From Helicobacter pullorum NCTC 12824 (GTDB lineage: Bacteria > Campylobacterota > Campylobacteria > Campylobacterales > Helicobacteraceae), in contig NZ_JAERIT010000001.1 of the NCBI RefSeq assembly GCF_017979475.1, forward strand, positions 62,001-126,000: a DNA stretch of 64,000 nt, given 5' to 3'. Below, piece by piece: positions 63,920-64,000 of the stretch; position 1 is the stretch's first letter; each line of letters starts with the position of its first letter. Below the pieces are notes generated by a model, which worked only from the letters and a program-made list of their open reading frames with translations, was not told where the DNA came from and did no database searches. Both the position numbers and the translations under genes were made by a program.

Positions 63920-64000
63920 AATTGTATTCCTTATAAATTTGTGATTTTAAATTCAATGAATACTAACACAAGTTTTACAAACAAATTAATAATGAGTTTA
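63920..64000. other. Upstream region of the autotransporter gene (window end)
   Basis: An 81-base AT-rich stretch with the ribosome site (AAGGAAT on the minus strand) but no clear -10 or operator. It runs off the window. Confidence 0.4.

Overview
The window is AT-rich and densely coded, and its gene complement fits the Campylobacterota. An enterohepatic (non-pylori) Helicobacter is the most likely source. Three things point there: the conserved runs folD-lepB-M50 protease-rpiB-apt and murJ-FapA-ruvA, the 2[4Fe-4S] ferredoxin with its acidic tail, and the frequent 1- to 4-base gene overlaps and TTG/GTG starts. A biotin route with BioC/BioG and a Campylobacter-type CgtA-like glycosyltransferase set it apart from H. 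pylori. The genus is inferred; no rRNA is present to fix it.

Layout. 1-9.1 kb (minus strand): a tightly overlapped operon DUF507-carA-bioF-bioG-bioC-EI24-dnaB, then sdaC-sdaA-bioD. 9.1-17.3 kb: a type II secretion/type IV pilus-like competence locus of Cts type. A three-gene pseudopilin operon is divergent from an assembly-platform/secretin/ATPase/inner-membrane operon. 17.4-21.7 kb: a DsbC/G-like thiol protein, an Mla-type lipid transporter (mlaE, mlaF, mlaD, lipoprotein), folB and bcp. 22-42 kb: mostly housekeeping genes (tilS, rimO, ruvA, murJ, rarA, folD, lepB, rpiB, apt, one tRNA-Arg, dksA, rlmH, accD) plus an orphan CgtA-like GalNAc-transferase.

42.1-57.4 kb is an accessory zone lying between core genes (an mnmC methyltransferase-domain gene and pdxJ). 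It holds an ANT(6)-like nucleotidyltransferase, two adjacent toxin-antitoxin modules with related antitoxins and unrelated toxins, a TonB receptor with a periplasmic binding protein, and a fragment of a GmrSD-type restriction enzyme. Its core, at 45-53.2 kb, is the most unusual part: six genes for oxidoreductase or hydrolase-type proteins, each with a twin-arginine (Tat) leader. They are two aldo/keto reductases, a truncated alcohol dehydrogenase fused to another protein, a carboxymuconolactone-decarboxylase-family protein, a flavodoxin and a dienelactone hydrolase.

All six Tat genes sit behind promoters with a 19-base -35/-10 spacer containing a dyad, the geometry of MerR-family promoters. 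The promoters fall into two operator classes, three genes each. In three of the six genes the ancestral cytoplasmic start codon and its Shine-Dalgarno sequence are still intact just after the Tat leader. That suggests leaders were grafted onto complete cytosolic genes and that each gene may make both an exported and a cytosolic form. No regulator gene is visible in the window, so the system must be controlled from elsewhere.

57.4-64 kb returns to pdxJ, a 3'-5' exonuclease, a PDC-sensor membrane protein and hisH. It ends with a 1097-residue autotransporter whose passenger carries a metzincin-like zinc site.
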